Both the position numbers and the translations under genes were made by a program. Below the pieces are notes generated by a model. That model did no database searches. It saw nothing but the letters and a program-made list of their open reading frames with translations, and was not told where the DNA came from. From Nostoc sp. NIES-4103 (GTDB taxonomy: Bacteria; Cyanobacteriota; Cyanobacteriia; Cyanobacteriales; Nostocaceae), in assembly GCF_002368335.1 (NCBI RefSeq), contig NZ_AP018288.1, positions 2,253,269 through 2,317,268 on the forward strand: a stretch of 64,000 nt of DNA. Reading direction: 5' to 3'. Positions 53,024 through 62,657 of the stretch are shown here, one piece after another (within the stretch, counting starts at the first letter, position 1; each line of letters begins with the position of its first letter).

Positions 53024-54349
53024 TTAAAACTGCCAATTGAGTTGTACTCCTATGACATCCACTTCGCTTTCCAATTCACCTCTTAAGGTATCCCCTGTGG
53101 AACTGGTTTCGTTAATGGAGCTATTTTCAGAGAAAACATGGGTATAACCAATGTCAAAACTGAATGACTTGGAGGGTCGGTAGCTAGCGCCAAACCCTAG
53201 CAAAGTGCGATCGCCACCAGGTAATCTGGCTGTGACATATTCATCGCTAACAGGGCTGGGATCGTAGGTGACACCAGTCCTTAGTGTTAATTGATCATTC
53301 ACGGCGTAGTTAATACCCACCCCAAAACGGTAGGTATCATTCCAGTTCTGTGGCTGGACGGTATCTGGTTCGTTGGGATTGGCAAATGATACTCGTAATT
53401 CCCGAAAGCGACTCCAGCGTGTCAAGGTGACATCACCGACAACGGAAACACGTGGATTCAGTTGTTGGTAGACAGCAAGTGAAAGTGTATCGGGCAGCTT
53501 TAAAACAGCGCTAGCACCTGTATCTGCGAACCGTCCTGTTGCCGTAGCTAATCTTGATACACTCGCTGGAACTGTGAAGTCTGCATCTCCTCGGATTTCT
53601 TGGGTAATGGGAGAACGGTAACTTAAACCAATGCGTGTGGTTTTACTCGGTTCGTACATGATTCCCAAGTTGTAACCCACACTCCAATCAGAACCAGTGA
53701 CTTTAATTAAACCATCTGCTTGTTGAGGTTGGGTAGGTAAGCCTACACTGCGACCGATGGTACCAAAGTCAATGGCGTTAGACAGTTTTGCTTCGGCATA
53801 TTGTACATTCAGACCCGCACCTACAGAAAAGTTATTAGTTAATTTAGCTGCAATGGTAGGATTGATATTGATAGTAGTAAGACTAGACTCTATCGCTTGG
53901 TAACGCCCAACCCAATCTTTGTTATATGTGGTAGCCAGTCCAAAAGGAACATTGATACCAACACCCGCTTTCACGTTATCAGAAAGGCTCCAGGCAGCAT
54001 ATAAGTTGGGCACAGCAATATCAACACCTGCATCGCCACCATTATTACCAGTCAATGCCGCACCTGATCTGATAGTAGAGCCTTGGTTTTTAAATTTGAC
54101 TGTGGGGAAAATTACAAAGGAACTGCCAACAAAAGAATTGCCTGTTAGACGAGTCAACCCAGCGGGATTAGCAAAAATGGTGCTAGCATCCTCTGCACTG
54201 GCTGCACTTCCAGCGAAAGCAGTTCCTAGATCCTTGACGCTTTGTTCATTTAAAGCAAATCCTCCAGCAAATGCTAAACTTGCTGTACTACTTACTGTCA
54301 CTGTCGTCAGTATTGGTACTAGTGATAACTTTACCCTTAACTGCTGCAT
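53024..54349 (-). CDS. OmpP1/FadL/TodX-family outer membrane transporter
   Basis: 441 residues with a signal peptide (about 5-30) followed by FALNEQSVKDLGTAFAGSAASAEDASTIFANPAGLTRL, the N-terminal plug-like signature of FadL. Beta-barrel segments repeat; the C-terminus ends in an aromatic Phe (QLNWQF), typical of outer membrane proteins. FadL homologues transport long-chain fatty acids or other hydrophobic molecules. In a cyanobacterium the substrate is uncertain. Confidence 0.9.
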   Translation of the reverse strand: MQQLRVKLSLVPILTTVTVSSTASLAFAGGFALNEQSVKDLGTAFAGSAASAEDASTIFANPAGLTRLTGNSFVGSSFVIFPTVKFKNQGSTIRSGAALTGNNGGDAGVDIAVPNLYAAWSLSDNVKAGVGINVPFGLATTYNKDWVGRYQAIESSLTTININPTIAAKLTNNFSVGAGLNVQYAEAKLSNAIDFGTIGRSVGLPTQPQQADGLIKVTGSDWSVGYNLGIMYEPSKTTRIGLSYRSPITQEIRGDADFTVPASVSRLATATGRFADTGASAVLKLPDTLSLAVYQQLNPRVSVVGDVTLTRWSRFRELRVSFANPNEPDTVQPQNWNDTYRFGVGINYAVNDQLTLRTGVTYDPSPVSDEYVTARLPGGDRTLLGFGASYRPSKSFSFDIGYTHVFSENSSINETSSTGDTLRGELESEVDVIGVQLNWQF

Positions 54350-54454
54350 CTTCAGTTTTTATAACCTTGTGTTATGTTTGTTTTTTAAGTGGTTACACTT
54401 AATTTTCTCTGAAGATGAGTTAATTACATGAATTCGTAATTAAAATTACATAAA

Positions 54455-54479
54455 AGCCCCGTAAATTTGATACGGGGCT
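54455..54479. terminator. Hairpin AGCCCCGTA/TACGGGGCT
   Basis: 9-bp perfect stem with a 7-nt loop, flanked by TAAA and TAATTG, about 200 bp downstream of the msrB stop and upstream of the FadL-like gene. It could end the msrB transcript. Confidence 0.6.
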
Positions 54480-54501
54480 AATTGCTAGATATTAGGATTT
54501 T

Positions 54502-54637
54502 AGGGACTTCCAGAAATTAAATTATTCAATTGTCAGAGCAAAGCCGATTGTGAAATTCTTCCTCCCCTGCTCCCCCTGCTCCCCCTGCTCCCCCTGCTCA
54601 CCAAAGCGATGGGATATTTTTTTAGTTGGAAGTCCCT
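54502..54637. mobile_element. MITE-like repeat family C, complete copy (136 bp)
   Basis: Ends AGGGACTTCCA (54502-54512) and TGGAAGTCCCT (54627-54637). Its left 60 bp (CAGAAATTAAATTATTCAATT, AAATTCTTCCTC) recur at 59128-59195. It includes a CTGCTCCCC tandem repeat. No flanking duplication is obvious. Confidence 0.65.
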
Positions 54638-54674
54638 TAGTTGGCAGTGCGATCGCAAATGTTCTGGTGCGATC

Positions 54675-55175
54675 TTAGGCAGGAATGAACTTGAGTGCGA
54701 CACCGTTCATACAGTAGCGTTTGCCAGTGGGTGCAGGGCCGTCATCAAACACATGACCCAAGTGTCCGCCACAGCGATGACAATGCACTTCAATTCTGGT
54801 CATAAACAACGACCGATCTACAGTAGTAGCGATCGCGCCTTCAATTGGTTGAAAAAAACTAGGCCAGCCCGTACCACTGTTAAATTTGGTATCAGATGTA
54901 AACAACGGCAGTTCACAACCAGCACACACATAAGTGCCTTCAGCATATTGCTTATCAAGTGGGCTGGTGAAAGCCCGTTCCGTTCCATGTTTCCGCAATA
55001 CACGAAATTGTTCCGGCGATAAAATTGTCCGCCACTCTTGTTCAGTTTTGTTAATTTCAAACTCAGTATTAGAAGTTGCCATGTTTTCCGACCTCTGATT
55101 GATATTGATATAACGTGATAAAAAGGCAGCACCAACTAATACAGCGCTAGCCTCTAAAAAATAGCGTTTGTTCAT
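54675..55175 (-). CDS. msrB: Peptide methionine-(R)-S-oxide reductase MsrB, membrane-anchored or exported form
   Basis: 166 residues from ATG 55175 (a TTG six codons upstream is less likely). The catalytic Cys is Cys155 in RYCMNGVALKF; two CxxC zinc pairs are CAGC and CHRCGGH. The N-terminus has a hydrophobic segment (YFLEASAVLVGAAFLSRY), which with a cut or anchor places the enzyme in the periplasm or thylakoid lumen. It reduces methionine-R-sulfoxide with thioredoxin. An internal Met at MATSNTEF is a cytosolic alternative. Confidence 0.95.
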   Translation of the reverse strand: MNKRYFLEASAVLVGAAFLSRYININQRSENMATSNTEFEINKTEQEWRTILSPEQFRVLRKHGTERAFTSPLDKQYAEGTYVCAGCELPLFTSDTKFNSGTGWPSFFQPIEGAIATTVDRSLFMTRIEVHCHRCGGHLGHVFDDGPAPTGKRYCMNGVALKFIPA

Positions 55176-55274
55176 ACATCTATTATTTTCCAATTCAGCG
55201 CCAATCTACTCTAGTAGAGATATCACCCATCTAAACCTGACTTTTCACGGTATGTAAAAAAGGAGTGAGGGTGT

Positions 55275-55310
55275 AGGGTGTAGGGTGTAGGGTGTGGAAT
55301 GTGGGGTGTA
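55275..55310. repeat. STRR, GTAGGGT heptamer
   Basis: About four to five GTAGGGT/GTGGGGT units directly after a 35-bp repeat also found at 36.95 kb (GGAGTGAGGGTG). Confidence 0.75.
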
Positions 55311-55419
55311 GGAAATTACGAAGAACAAGGTTCTGTATGTTGCAAAACCGATTAAGTTAAAAGCTTTTATCTTTGCCTTCAGCTGACAGCAGGCATTTTT
55401 GTAACTAGCAACTTCTTGG

Positions 55420-55925
55420 GTGAAAAAAATCCCCCAGCCAGTGTTAGCCAGCCAGGGGAGTTAATTATCAGGGTGCATCTACCAATTATGTGTTCGCATC
55501 TAAAACAGCATCTTCCGGATAAATCTCTGATAATCGGTGATTGTGAAAAAAAAATCCCCCAGCCAGTGTTAGCCAGCCAGGGGAGTTAATTATCAGGGTG
55601 CATCTACCAATTATTTGTTCGCATCTAAAACAGCATCTTCCGGATAAATCTCTGATAATCGGTGGTTGTGAAAAAAAAATCCCCCAGCCAGTGTTAGCCA
55701 GCCAGGGGAGTTAGTTATCAGGGTGCATCTACCAATTATTTGTTCGCAGCTCAAACAGCACCTTCCGGATAAATGTTTCATAATATGGTTGTTGGTGATG
55801 CCCTTTAAAAAAATCCCCCAGCCAGTGTTAGCCAGCCAGGGGAGTTAGTTATCAGGGTGCATCTACCAATTATTTGTTCACAACTCAAACAGCGCCTTCC
55901 GGATAAATGTTTCATAATCATGGTT
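55420..55925 (+). ncRNA. nsiR1: NsiR1-like small-RNA tandem array (four copies)
   Basis: Four copies of a unit of about 125 bp (anchors TCCCCCAGCCAG at 55430, 55555, 55680 and 55814). Each contains an A-run, a hairpin-forming TCCCCCAGCC...CCAGGGGA stretch, GGGTGCATCTACCAATTA and then TCCGGA (55514, 55639, 55764, 55898) followed by TAAAT...TAAT. The position directly upstream of hetF and the tandem layout match NsiR1, the heterocyst-induced RNA of Anabaena/Nostoc, whose promoters carry the TCCGGA (DIF) box. Each RNA probably starts in one unit and ends in the next. The first copy lacks an upstream TCCGGA. Transcript ends are inferred. Confidence 0.8.
55514..55519 (+). promoter_or_regulatory. 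TCCGGA (DIF-type) box, array unit 1
   Basis: First of five identical hexamers (also 55639-55644, 55764-55769, 55898-55903, 56155-56160), each at the 3' end of an array unit and 11 bp upstream of TAAT in units 1-4. The TCCGGA motif is the consensus described for heterocyst-differentiation-related promoters of Anabaena. Confidence 0.7.
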
Positions 55926-56059
55926 GTAACTGCTATTAAGTATAAAAAAAAACAGTTAATATTAATCAGTTTGGCAATTTAATTCTCAAGGAGCAATTTT
56001 TTATTCAGTTGCATTCTGTGGTCAAGAATGCTTGTCTTGGTGGTTGTGACTGTTTACCA

Positions 56060-56165
56060 AAATTAAAAAAACCCCCAATAGGCATCAGCCAACTAGGGGA
56101 GTTGAAGATCAAGGTGCATCTACCAATAAGGTGTTCTATGCCGATGCCAACCAATCCGGATAAAG
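56060..56165 (+). repeat. Degenerate fifth array unit overlapping the small ORF
   Basis: ACCCCCAATAGGCATCAGCC, AGGGGAGTTG, AAGGTGCATCTACCAATA and TCCGGATAAAG (56155) are diverged forms of the array unit. This unit provides the ribosome-binding site and the start of the small ORF at 56138. Confidence 0.7.
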
Positions 56166-56308
56166 TTGTAGAAGCACAAAAAGCAAAACAACTGAGTTTA
56201 GAAACATTAAGTAGCAGGATGCATCTAAGGTATCAGAAGGAGCGAAAAATCGACTTGAAACTTTCGCGTTTCCAATTAAATTTAGGAGGCAAACAGGAGA
56301 AGCTGTGA
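56138..56308 (+). CDS. 56-residue leader ORF coupled to hetF
   Basis: ATG 56138 has AAGG 7 nt upstream and reads MPMPTNPDKVVEAQKAKQL to QLNLGGKQEKL, basic and helical. Its TGA (56306-56308) overlaps the GTG of hetF as GTGA, an arrangement that couples translation. It begins in a degenerate copy of the array unit. I do not know whether this ORF is conserved. A longer frame from 56009 is unsupported by ribosome-binding signals. Confidence 0.6.
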   Translation: MPMPTNPDKVVEAQKAKQLSLETLSSRMHLRYQKERKIDLKLSRFQLNLGGKQEKL

Positions 56309-58833
56309 CTCAGGAATTCCACATTTCGGTAACTCCTGTAGGGCAAAATGACTACTTGGTGCGAACAGAACGAGTCGCGCCTGGAGTGCCATTGGCAGAA
56401 GAACTTGTGACTTGGCCTGTGGGTGAGTGGTTGGCGGCGGCTGGTTATCTGATGAATGACCCATTAAAGTCGGTATTGCAAGGTGATGTGTTACCTTTTG
56501 GCGGGCGCGAAAGTGACATCGCCAGGAACTCTGTCAACTTGGTGGCATTGGGTCAGCAGTTTTATAACGCACTGTTTCAAGGTACTCTCAGAGATAGTTG
56601 GATTACTGCCCAAGGTATTGCCCAAAACCATCAACAAGTACTGCGTCTGCGCTTGGGGTTAAAGGATACAAGGTTAGCACGTCTGCCTTGGGAAGTTATG
56701 CACGCAGGCGATCGCCCCGTCGCCACTGGCCCTTATGTTGCTTTTTCTCGCTACCAAAGCGGAATTCTGGCATCAGCATCTCGCTTTCCATCGAGAAACA
56801 TACCAAAATTAGCACAAGAAGATGGTGTAAAAGTCTTGATGGTACTTGCGTCTCCCCCAGATCAAGTACGCCTTGACCTTCTTAAACAAGAAGCTATCAG
56901 ACTGCAAGCAGAATTAAGTAGGAGTATACCACGGACTGCCGAAAATGGCAATCATTTACCCGAAATTGAACTCACTCTGCTAGACCAGCCAGGGCGGGAA
57001 GAATTGACGCAAGCTTTAGAGCAAGGAAGATACCATGTTCTGCACTACTCCGGTCACAGTAGCTTAGGGCCGAACGGTGGAGAAATTTATCTAGTTAGTA
57101 GTAGAACTGGTTTAACAGAAACCCTCAGTGGCGATGATTTAGCAGGTTTGCTCGTTAACAATAACATTCAAATGGCAGTGTTTAACTCCTGCTGGGGAGC
57201 ATACACCGCTACATCCGAGATTGTTGGGGAAACAGGTGAACGTAACCTCACAGAAAGTTTAGTCAAGCGCGGGATCAGAAGCGTGTTGGCTATGTCAGAA
57301 CGTATTCCTGATGAAGTCGCGCTGACGCTGACACAATTGTTTTACCGCAACCTCAGTCAGGGATATCCTGTAGATTTATGTGTCAGTCGGGTGCGTCAGG
57401 GATTAATTTCTGCTTATGGTTCTCACCAAACTTACTGGGCGTTACCGATTTTGTATCTCCAGCCAGAGTTTGATGGTTTTCTGTTTTCGGAAACTTCTTT
57501 CAATACAAATGCGGAGTCACTGAACGATTATAGACCGCCTTTCAAGTCAACTCCCCCAGCGATGTACTCTGGGATGGTGGATGATATTGAAGACATGCAT
57601 TTACCAATCGACGACATGATCCCCTCTGGTTTGGTTCATGATTCTTCTGGGCTGGATTGGTTAGGTGAGGATACTTGGGGCGATCTGGTTGATGAAATTG
57701 AGTATGATGACCCAACCTATGCAGAAGATTCGGCTTTGGTTTCAGATTTGTTTCGTCAGCTAGATAACCAAAAAGCAGGAAATGAGCAACCTGAACCTGC
57801 TACAACTGAGGAGATTACACCACAGATTAGAGAAAATAACCTTCCACAAGCACAGACTTCTTTTGAAATTACTGGTTTTAATAGGCAATTAGGAACTAGG
57901 GGAGAAATTCCCGAAGCGATAACTGAAGCTAGCCGGAATTTTGCAGCAGATGAGGATAATTCTTTGCTGACCTCATCACCAAAAGTTTCATTGAAATCTC
58001 GTGTTCGTCGTCAACTACGACCGATTTTAGGCATTGTGGGAGTAAGTGCGATCGCAGCTGCTTTTGGTTTAGGTTGGTGGTGGCAAAATCGACAACCACA
58101 ATTGCTGAATATACCAGTAGTTGCTCCTAAGTCTTCGTCTAATGCGGGCGACCCTAAAGTTGATTTAAAGAAGGCTGCTACTGGAATTGTGACTGCTACT
58201 GCTACGGAAAAATTAAGCCAAGGCAACTTACAAGCCGGGCTGGTTGCTGTGGAAGAATTACTGAATCGTGGTGCATTTGCTGCTGCTGAAACTGCCCTAA
58301 ATTTGATACCGTCAAAGCAAGCTGAGGATGCAGCCGTCAACTTTCTCAAAGGGCGATTAGCATGGCAGTTTCTCCAAATTGGGGACAAGAAATATAGTAT
58401 TGATGATGCCCGCCGTTACTGGGAAAGTGCTGTCAAGGCTCAACCAGAATCGCTGATGTATAATAATGCTTTGGGCTTTGCCTACTACGCAGAAGGTAAT
58501 CTTAACCGCGCCAATGATGCTTGGTTTAAAGCTTTAAATTTAGCTCTCAAACAGCAAAACACAGCCTCTGCCGCACAAGTATCTTTGAAAGCAACTGTAC
58601 CTCCAGATGGTTTAACTTCTTATGCTGGTTTAGCCATTGGATTGTATAAAGCTGCACTGAATCAAAGTGGTAGTAAACAAACACAATATTTGAATGAAGC
58701 TATCAAGTTACGACAAACGGTAATTATAGGCGATCCAGTAAATTTTCAAGTAAATAAATTGAGTAACAATTGGCTATGGACAGAAAAGGCAATATCAGAC
58801 TGGCGATCGTTGCTTAAAGAAAAAAGTGAATAG
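56305..58833 (+). CDS. hetF: HetF, CHAT-domain protein controlling heterocyst differentiation
   Basis: 842 residues from GTG 56305, with AGGAG 7-8 nt upstream. CHAT (caspase-HetF-associated TPR) domain in about 1-400: catalytic His251 in HYSGHSS and Cys296 in FNSCWGA. An acidic linker (about 430-480) precedes a transmembrane segment (about 573-593, LGIVGVSAIAAAFGLGWWW) and a TPR-like C-terminal domain (LMYNNALGFAYYAEGNLN). In Anabaena, HetF is needed for heterocyst differentiation, normal cell size and correct HetR levels; the catalytic dyad is essential there. Identification rests on the domain plan and the array upstream. Confidence 0.9.
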   Translation: MTQEFHISVTPVGQNDYLVRTERVAPGVPLAEELVTWPVGEWLAAAGYLMNDPLKSVLQGDVLPFGGRESDIARNSVNLVALGQQFYNALFQGTLRDSWITAQGIAQNHQQVLRLRLGLKDTRLARLPWEVMHAGDRPVATGPYVAFSRYQSGILASASRFPSRNIPKLAQEDGVKVLMVLASPPDQVRLDLLKQEAIRLQAELSRSIPRTAENGNHLPEIELTLLDQPGREELTQALEQGRYHVLHYSGHSSLGPNGGEIYLVSSRTGLTETLSGDDLAGLLVNNNIQMAVFNSCWGAYTATSEIVGETGERNLTESLVKRGIRSVLAMSERIPDEVALTLTQLFYRNLSQGYPVDLCVSRVRQGLISAYGSHQTYWALPILYLQPEFDGFLFSETSFNTNAESLNDYRPPFKSTPPAMYSGMVDDIEDMHLPIDDMIPSGLVHDSSGLDWLGEDTWGDLVDEIEYDDPTYAEDSALVSDLFRQLDNQKAGNEQPEPATTEEITPQIRENNLPQAQTSFEITGFNRQLGTRGEIPEAITEASRNFAADEDNSLLTSSPKVSLKSRVRRQLRPILGIVGVSAIAAAFGLGWWWQNRQPQLLNIPVVAPKSSSNAGDPKVDLKKAATGIVTATATEKLSQGNLQAGLVAVEELLNRGAFAAAETALNLIPSKQAEDAAVNFLKGRLAWQFLQIGDKKYSIDDARRYWESAVKAQPESLMYNNALGFAYYAEGNLNRANDAWFKALNLALKQQNTASAAQVSLKATVPPDGLTSYAGLAIGLYKAALNQSGSKQTQYLNEAIKLRQTVIIGDPVNFQVNKLSNNWLWTEKAISDWRSLLKEKSE

Positions 58834-59936
58834 TCGGCATAATTCGTAATTGTTTACCCCACGACTGAAGTCGCTTGCTCTGAAATCAGGAAGAAGTTTT
58901 CTTGTTTTCCATAACTCAAGTTAGTTGCTCTGTATCCTAAATTAATTACGAACTACGAATTAGTAATTATTTGGTCAACTGATTTTAGATTTGGGATTGT
59001 GAAAGAGGTAAGGATTCAGGTTGCAGAAAAAGGAATGAGCGAAGGATAGGCAATTACATGACCAACACATGGGCGTAATGCCTCTCTAAAGGAATCGATA
59101 ATTGCTTAACCAGTCTATTAAGGGCTTCCAGAAATTAAATTATTCAATTTTCACAGGGAAGACTAATTGTAAAATTCTTCCTCTTCTGCCTCCTCTACTC
59201 CTCTGCTTGCCTTTGAAGAACTTTTGGGTATTTTTGATCATGATGAAATAGCTATAGATATAATGTTCAACATTTTCATAAAATTTATGTAAAGGTAAAA
59301 CAGGGACAAACTAAAAAAGTAGCCTAGATAGTTTATATAAATCGCTGATTTATTAATCCTGTATTTTCTATCTATAGGTAGATTTTTTTTGGAAATATAA
59401 AATTATTAAAAATTACATGAATTCAAATTTAAAAAACAACTTAATATTTTACAAATTGTGTATTAAGAAATTTAAATTTTGATAAAAAATATTTTAATTT
59501 CATTAGCAAAAATATTTAAGAATTAATTAAAAGATTAGAAATCATATTTTTTTACAAATTTAAGATTTAGTAAAGTAATTTACTTGTGATTCACCTCATG
59601 ATAAAAAATAACTGGTGAACAGCTAAGACTAACTTATTAGCTGTAAAGGTGAGCCTCTAAAATTACACAGGTACAAACACAGGGCTAAATGCATCTTGGC
59701 GACAAGGAAATCCTATTTTTAAGAAAGCCCAGATTAATCGCATTAAGTTATGCTTTTTGACAAAAATCTAGGTATCGCTTTGAGGTTGGGAAAATAAATC
59801 AAAAGAGAAATAGTGATTTTTTTGTTGCTTCTTAATCTTGGTTATGATCAAGAATACTTTAGGCATGTTAGCTCTGGATAAAAGCAAGAGGTAAACGATT
59901 AAAAAGATTTTTACTTAATTCAAATCGGAGAAATTT
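58834..59936. other. 1.1-kb AT-rich intergenic region
   Basis: No gene seen. A decayed copy of family C repeat is at 59128-59195 (GGGCTTCCAGAAATTAAATT), with no right end. 59280-59600 is very AT-rich, probably the regulatory region for the RTX gene. Confidence 0.6.
59128..59200. repeat. Left part of MITE-like family C
   Basis: GGGCTTCCAGAAATTAAATTATTCAATT matches the left end of 54502-54637 (only GGGCTTCCAGAAATTAAATT quoted); the right end is lost. Confidence 0.65.
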
Positions 59937-62465
59937 ATGGCAATTATCATTGGAATTGAGCAACCAGAAAACTTAATTGGCACAATTTATAATGACAACA
60001 TCAAAGGCTTGGGTGGTGATGACACACTAATTGGGGATAGTGGCAACGACACATTGGATGGTGGCACCGGTAACGATAGCTTGAAAGGAGGGGCAGGTAA
60101 CGATACTTATATCGTTGATAGCATTGGAGATATTGTCAGTGAAGATAATGGCAATGGAGGTAATGCAGGCGGAGTTGATACAGTCAAGTCATCCGTTGAC
60201 TGGACGTTAGGTGCTTATCTAGAAAACCTCACCCTCACAGGCACAACAGCGATTAACGGCAATGGCAATGCACTCAATAACTGGATTATAGGTAATTCTG
60301 GCAGTAATACTCTTTCTGGTGGAGATGGTAATGACAGCATCAGAGGTTTTGCTGGAAATGACACAATCTATGGAGATGCAGGAAACGACAAGCTTGACGG
60401 TGGCAATGGCAATGATTATCTCCAAGATAGCCAAGGAAATAACAGTCTGTGCGGTGGTACTGGGGATGATTGGTTAAATGTTTATGGTTCCTCTGGAAAC
60501 AATCTTCTCGATGGTGGTTCAGGAAATGATTTTCTTTCTGCTAGCTATTCCAGTGGCAATAATACTTTAAATGGTGGTAGTGGCAATGATCAGTTATCTT
60601 TTGACTCATCCTCTGGAAACAATGTTCTCAATGGTGGTGCTGGGGATGATTGGTTAGATGTTTATGGGTCTTCTGGAAACAATGTTCTCAATGTTCTCAA
60701 TGGTGGCTCTGGAAATGACAATCTTTCTGCTAGCAATCCTGATGGAAACAGTACCCTAAATGGTGGTGCAGGCGATGATTCCTTAAATATCTACAATTCC
60801 TATAGTTCCGGTATAAGAACTCTAAATGGTGGAGAAGGTAACGATTCTTTATCTATCAATTTAGAATATTCTAGCGCTGTGATCACAACTTTAGATGAAA
60901 CCACCAATTCTGGCACAATTACAAAAAACGGTCTTGTAATTAACTTTGAAAATATCGAGACTTTTTTTATTACTGGTACAGAATACGGTGATAGTTTATT
61001 GGGGGGAAATGGCAACGATTCCTTAAACGGACGTGTTGGTGATGACACTATCAAGGGTGGCGCTGGCGACGATACTTTAGCTACGTATTATTACGGCAAC
61101 AAACTAGTAGATGGTGGTGCAGGTAACGATTTGTTAGAGGCTTCTTTCTACCGTACTCAAGCGGGAATCGTTACCACTTTAGACTCAACCACTACTAATG
61201 GCACGATTACATCTGGCAGTTCTGAGCTGAATTTCCAGAATATTGAGCGCTTCGACATCAGCGGTACACGATACAGTGATAGTTTACAGGGGGGAAATGG
61301 CAACGATTCCTTTACCGGAGACTTTGGTGGTGATGACACTATCAAGGGTGGCGCAGGCGACGACACTATATCTATGTATGGTTACGGTAACAGCATAGCA
61401 GATGGTGGTGCAGGTTACGATGTTTTATACGGTGTTTTCTACAATACTGTAGAGGGAATCTTCACCACTTTAGACTCAACCACTAACAATGGCACGATTA
61501 CATTTGGCATCTATCAGCTGAGCTTTGAGAATTTTGAGCGCTTTGAAATCAGCGGTACAGACTACACTGATAGTTTACAGGGGGGAAATGGCAACGATTT
61601 ACTCAGCGGTCGCAATCGTGGTGATGACACTATCAAGGGTGGCGCTGGTAACGATTCGTTGTATGCTGACTATTCAACAGGCGATAACTTACTCGATGGT
61701 GGCGATGGTAATGATTATATCTATGCCTCTGGTTTTGTCTTCCGCGAGGACAGGTATTATGGCACTAGAACCTCTGGCAATAACACACTACTTGGTGGCG
61801 CTGGTGACGATGAGTTGTATATTGACTATTCAACGGGTGATAACCTACTCGATGGTGGTGATGGCAACGATATTCTTTACGCCTCTGGTGATTCTGATGC
61901 CTTTTACTATGGCCTTAATGCTTCTGGCAATAACACCCTACTCGGTGGTGCTGGTGATGATAACTTAAATATCACCTATTCATTAGGCTATAACATACTT
62001 GATGGTGGCGATAGCAATGATTATCTTGATGCTAGGGGTGCATCTGGTAATAATACCCTCAATGGTGGCGCTGGGGATGACTCCATCTATGGTGGTTCTG
62101 GTTTAGATCTTCTCACAGGTGGCGGCGGTAATGATATAGTCATGGGCTATGATGGCATTGATACCTTTGGCTTCAATAGTTACACTGAAGGTATTGATAG
62201 TCTTTATGACTTCGATGCTACTAGTGAAATCATTCAAGTATCGGCTGATGGTTTTGGTGGTGGCTTATCGATAGGTTCACTATTAGCTAGTCAGTTTACC
62301 CTTGGCACAACTGCGACGACAGATACTCAGCGATTTATCTATGACAACGCTATAGGGGCATTGTATTTCGACCGAGATGGCAGTGGTGGTGCGTTTAGTC
62401 AAGTACAATTTGCACAACTCTATAGTGGCGTTTCATTAACCGAAAACAATTTTGTGGTTGTTTAA
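59937..62465 (+). CDS. RTX calcium-binding repeat protein, probably secreted by type I secretion
   Basis: 842 residues with about forty GGxGxDxLxG-type nonapeptides (GGTGNDSL, GGAGDDSL, GGNGNDSL) that form calcium-binding parallel beta-rolls, in several blocks. Between blocks are three TTLDSTTNNGTIT-type units with NFENIE/F-type strands, similar to each other. The C-terminal 110 residues (SVSADGFGGGLSIGSLL...FDRDGSGGAFSQVQFAQLYSG) resemble the calcium-binding type I secretion signal region. ATG 59937 after CGGAG. No transporter genes are adjacent. Function probably adhesive or S-layer-like. Confidence 0.88.
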   Translation: MAIIIGIEQPENLIGTIYNDNIKGLGGDDTLIGDSGNDTLDGGTGNDSLKGGAGNDTYIVDSIGDIVSEDNGNGGNAGGVDTVKSSVDWTLGAYLENLTLTGTTAINGNGNALNNWIIGNSGSNTLSGGDGNDSIRGFAGNDTIYGDAGNDKLDGGNGNDYLQDSQGNNSLCGGTGDDWLNVYGSSGNNLLDGGSGNDFLSASYSSGNNTLNGGSGNDQLSFDSSSGNNVLNGGAGDDWLDVYGSSGNNVLNVLNGGSGNDNLSASNPDGNSTLNGGAGDDSLNIYNSYSSGIRTLNGGEGNDSLSINLEYSSAVITTLDETTNSGTITKNGLVINFENIETFFITGTEYGDSLLGGNGNDSLNGRVGDDTIKGGAGDDTLATYYYGNKLVDGGAGNDLLEASFYRTQAGIVTTLDSTTTNGTITSGSSELNFQNIERFDISGTRYSDSLQGGNGNDSFTGDFGGDDTIKGGAGDDTISMYGYGNSIADGGAGYDVLYGVFYNTVEGIFTTLDSTTNNGTITFGIYQLSFENFERFEISGTDYTDSLQGGNGNDLLSGRNRGDDTIKGGAGNDSLYADYSTGDNLLDGGDGNDYIYASGFVFREDRYYGTRTSGNNTLLGGAGDDELYIDYSTGDNLLDGGDGNDILYASGDSDAFYYGLNASGNNTLLGGAGDDNLNITYSLGYNILDGGDSNDYLDARGASGNNTLNGGAGDDSIYGGSGLDLLTGGGGNDIVMGYDGIDTFGFNSYTEGIDSLYDFDATSEIIQVSADGFGGGLSIGSLLASQFTLGTTATTDTQRFIYDNAIGALYFDRDGSGGAFSQVQFAQLYSGVSLTENNFVVV

Positions 62466-62657
62466 TTGTGATAAATAGGTCAAGTTGGGAATTTAGTACC
62501 AGATTTTACGGCATTTAATTCCAAGCCACCAAATCAAACAACAAGCAAGGAAGCAGGGGAGAGTTCTTGTACAAGTTCTTTCCTCTGTGCCCCTCTGCTT
62601 AAGAGATTATCCGAACCGGATTGTAACACACCCTACTGCTATTTGAAATTTACTGAA

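Noticed and set aside
55420..55925. CRISPR array
   Set aside because: Whole 125-bp units are conserved, with no unique spacers, and TCCGGA boxes and the hetF position fit NsiR1.
56009..56137. Longer start for the hetF leader ORF at 56009
   Set aside because: No ribosome-binding site at a suitable distance and the extension crosses diverged array DNA; ATG 56138 has AAGG at 7 nt.
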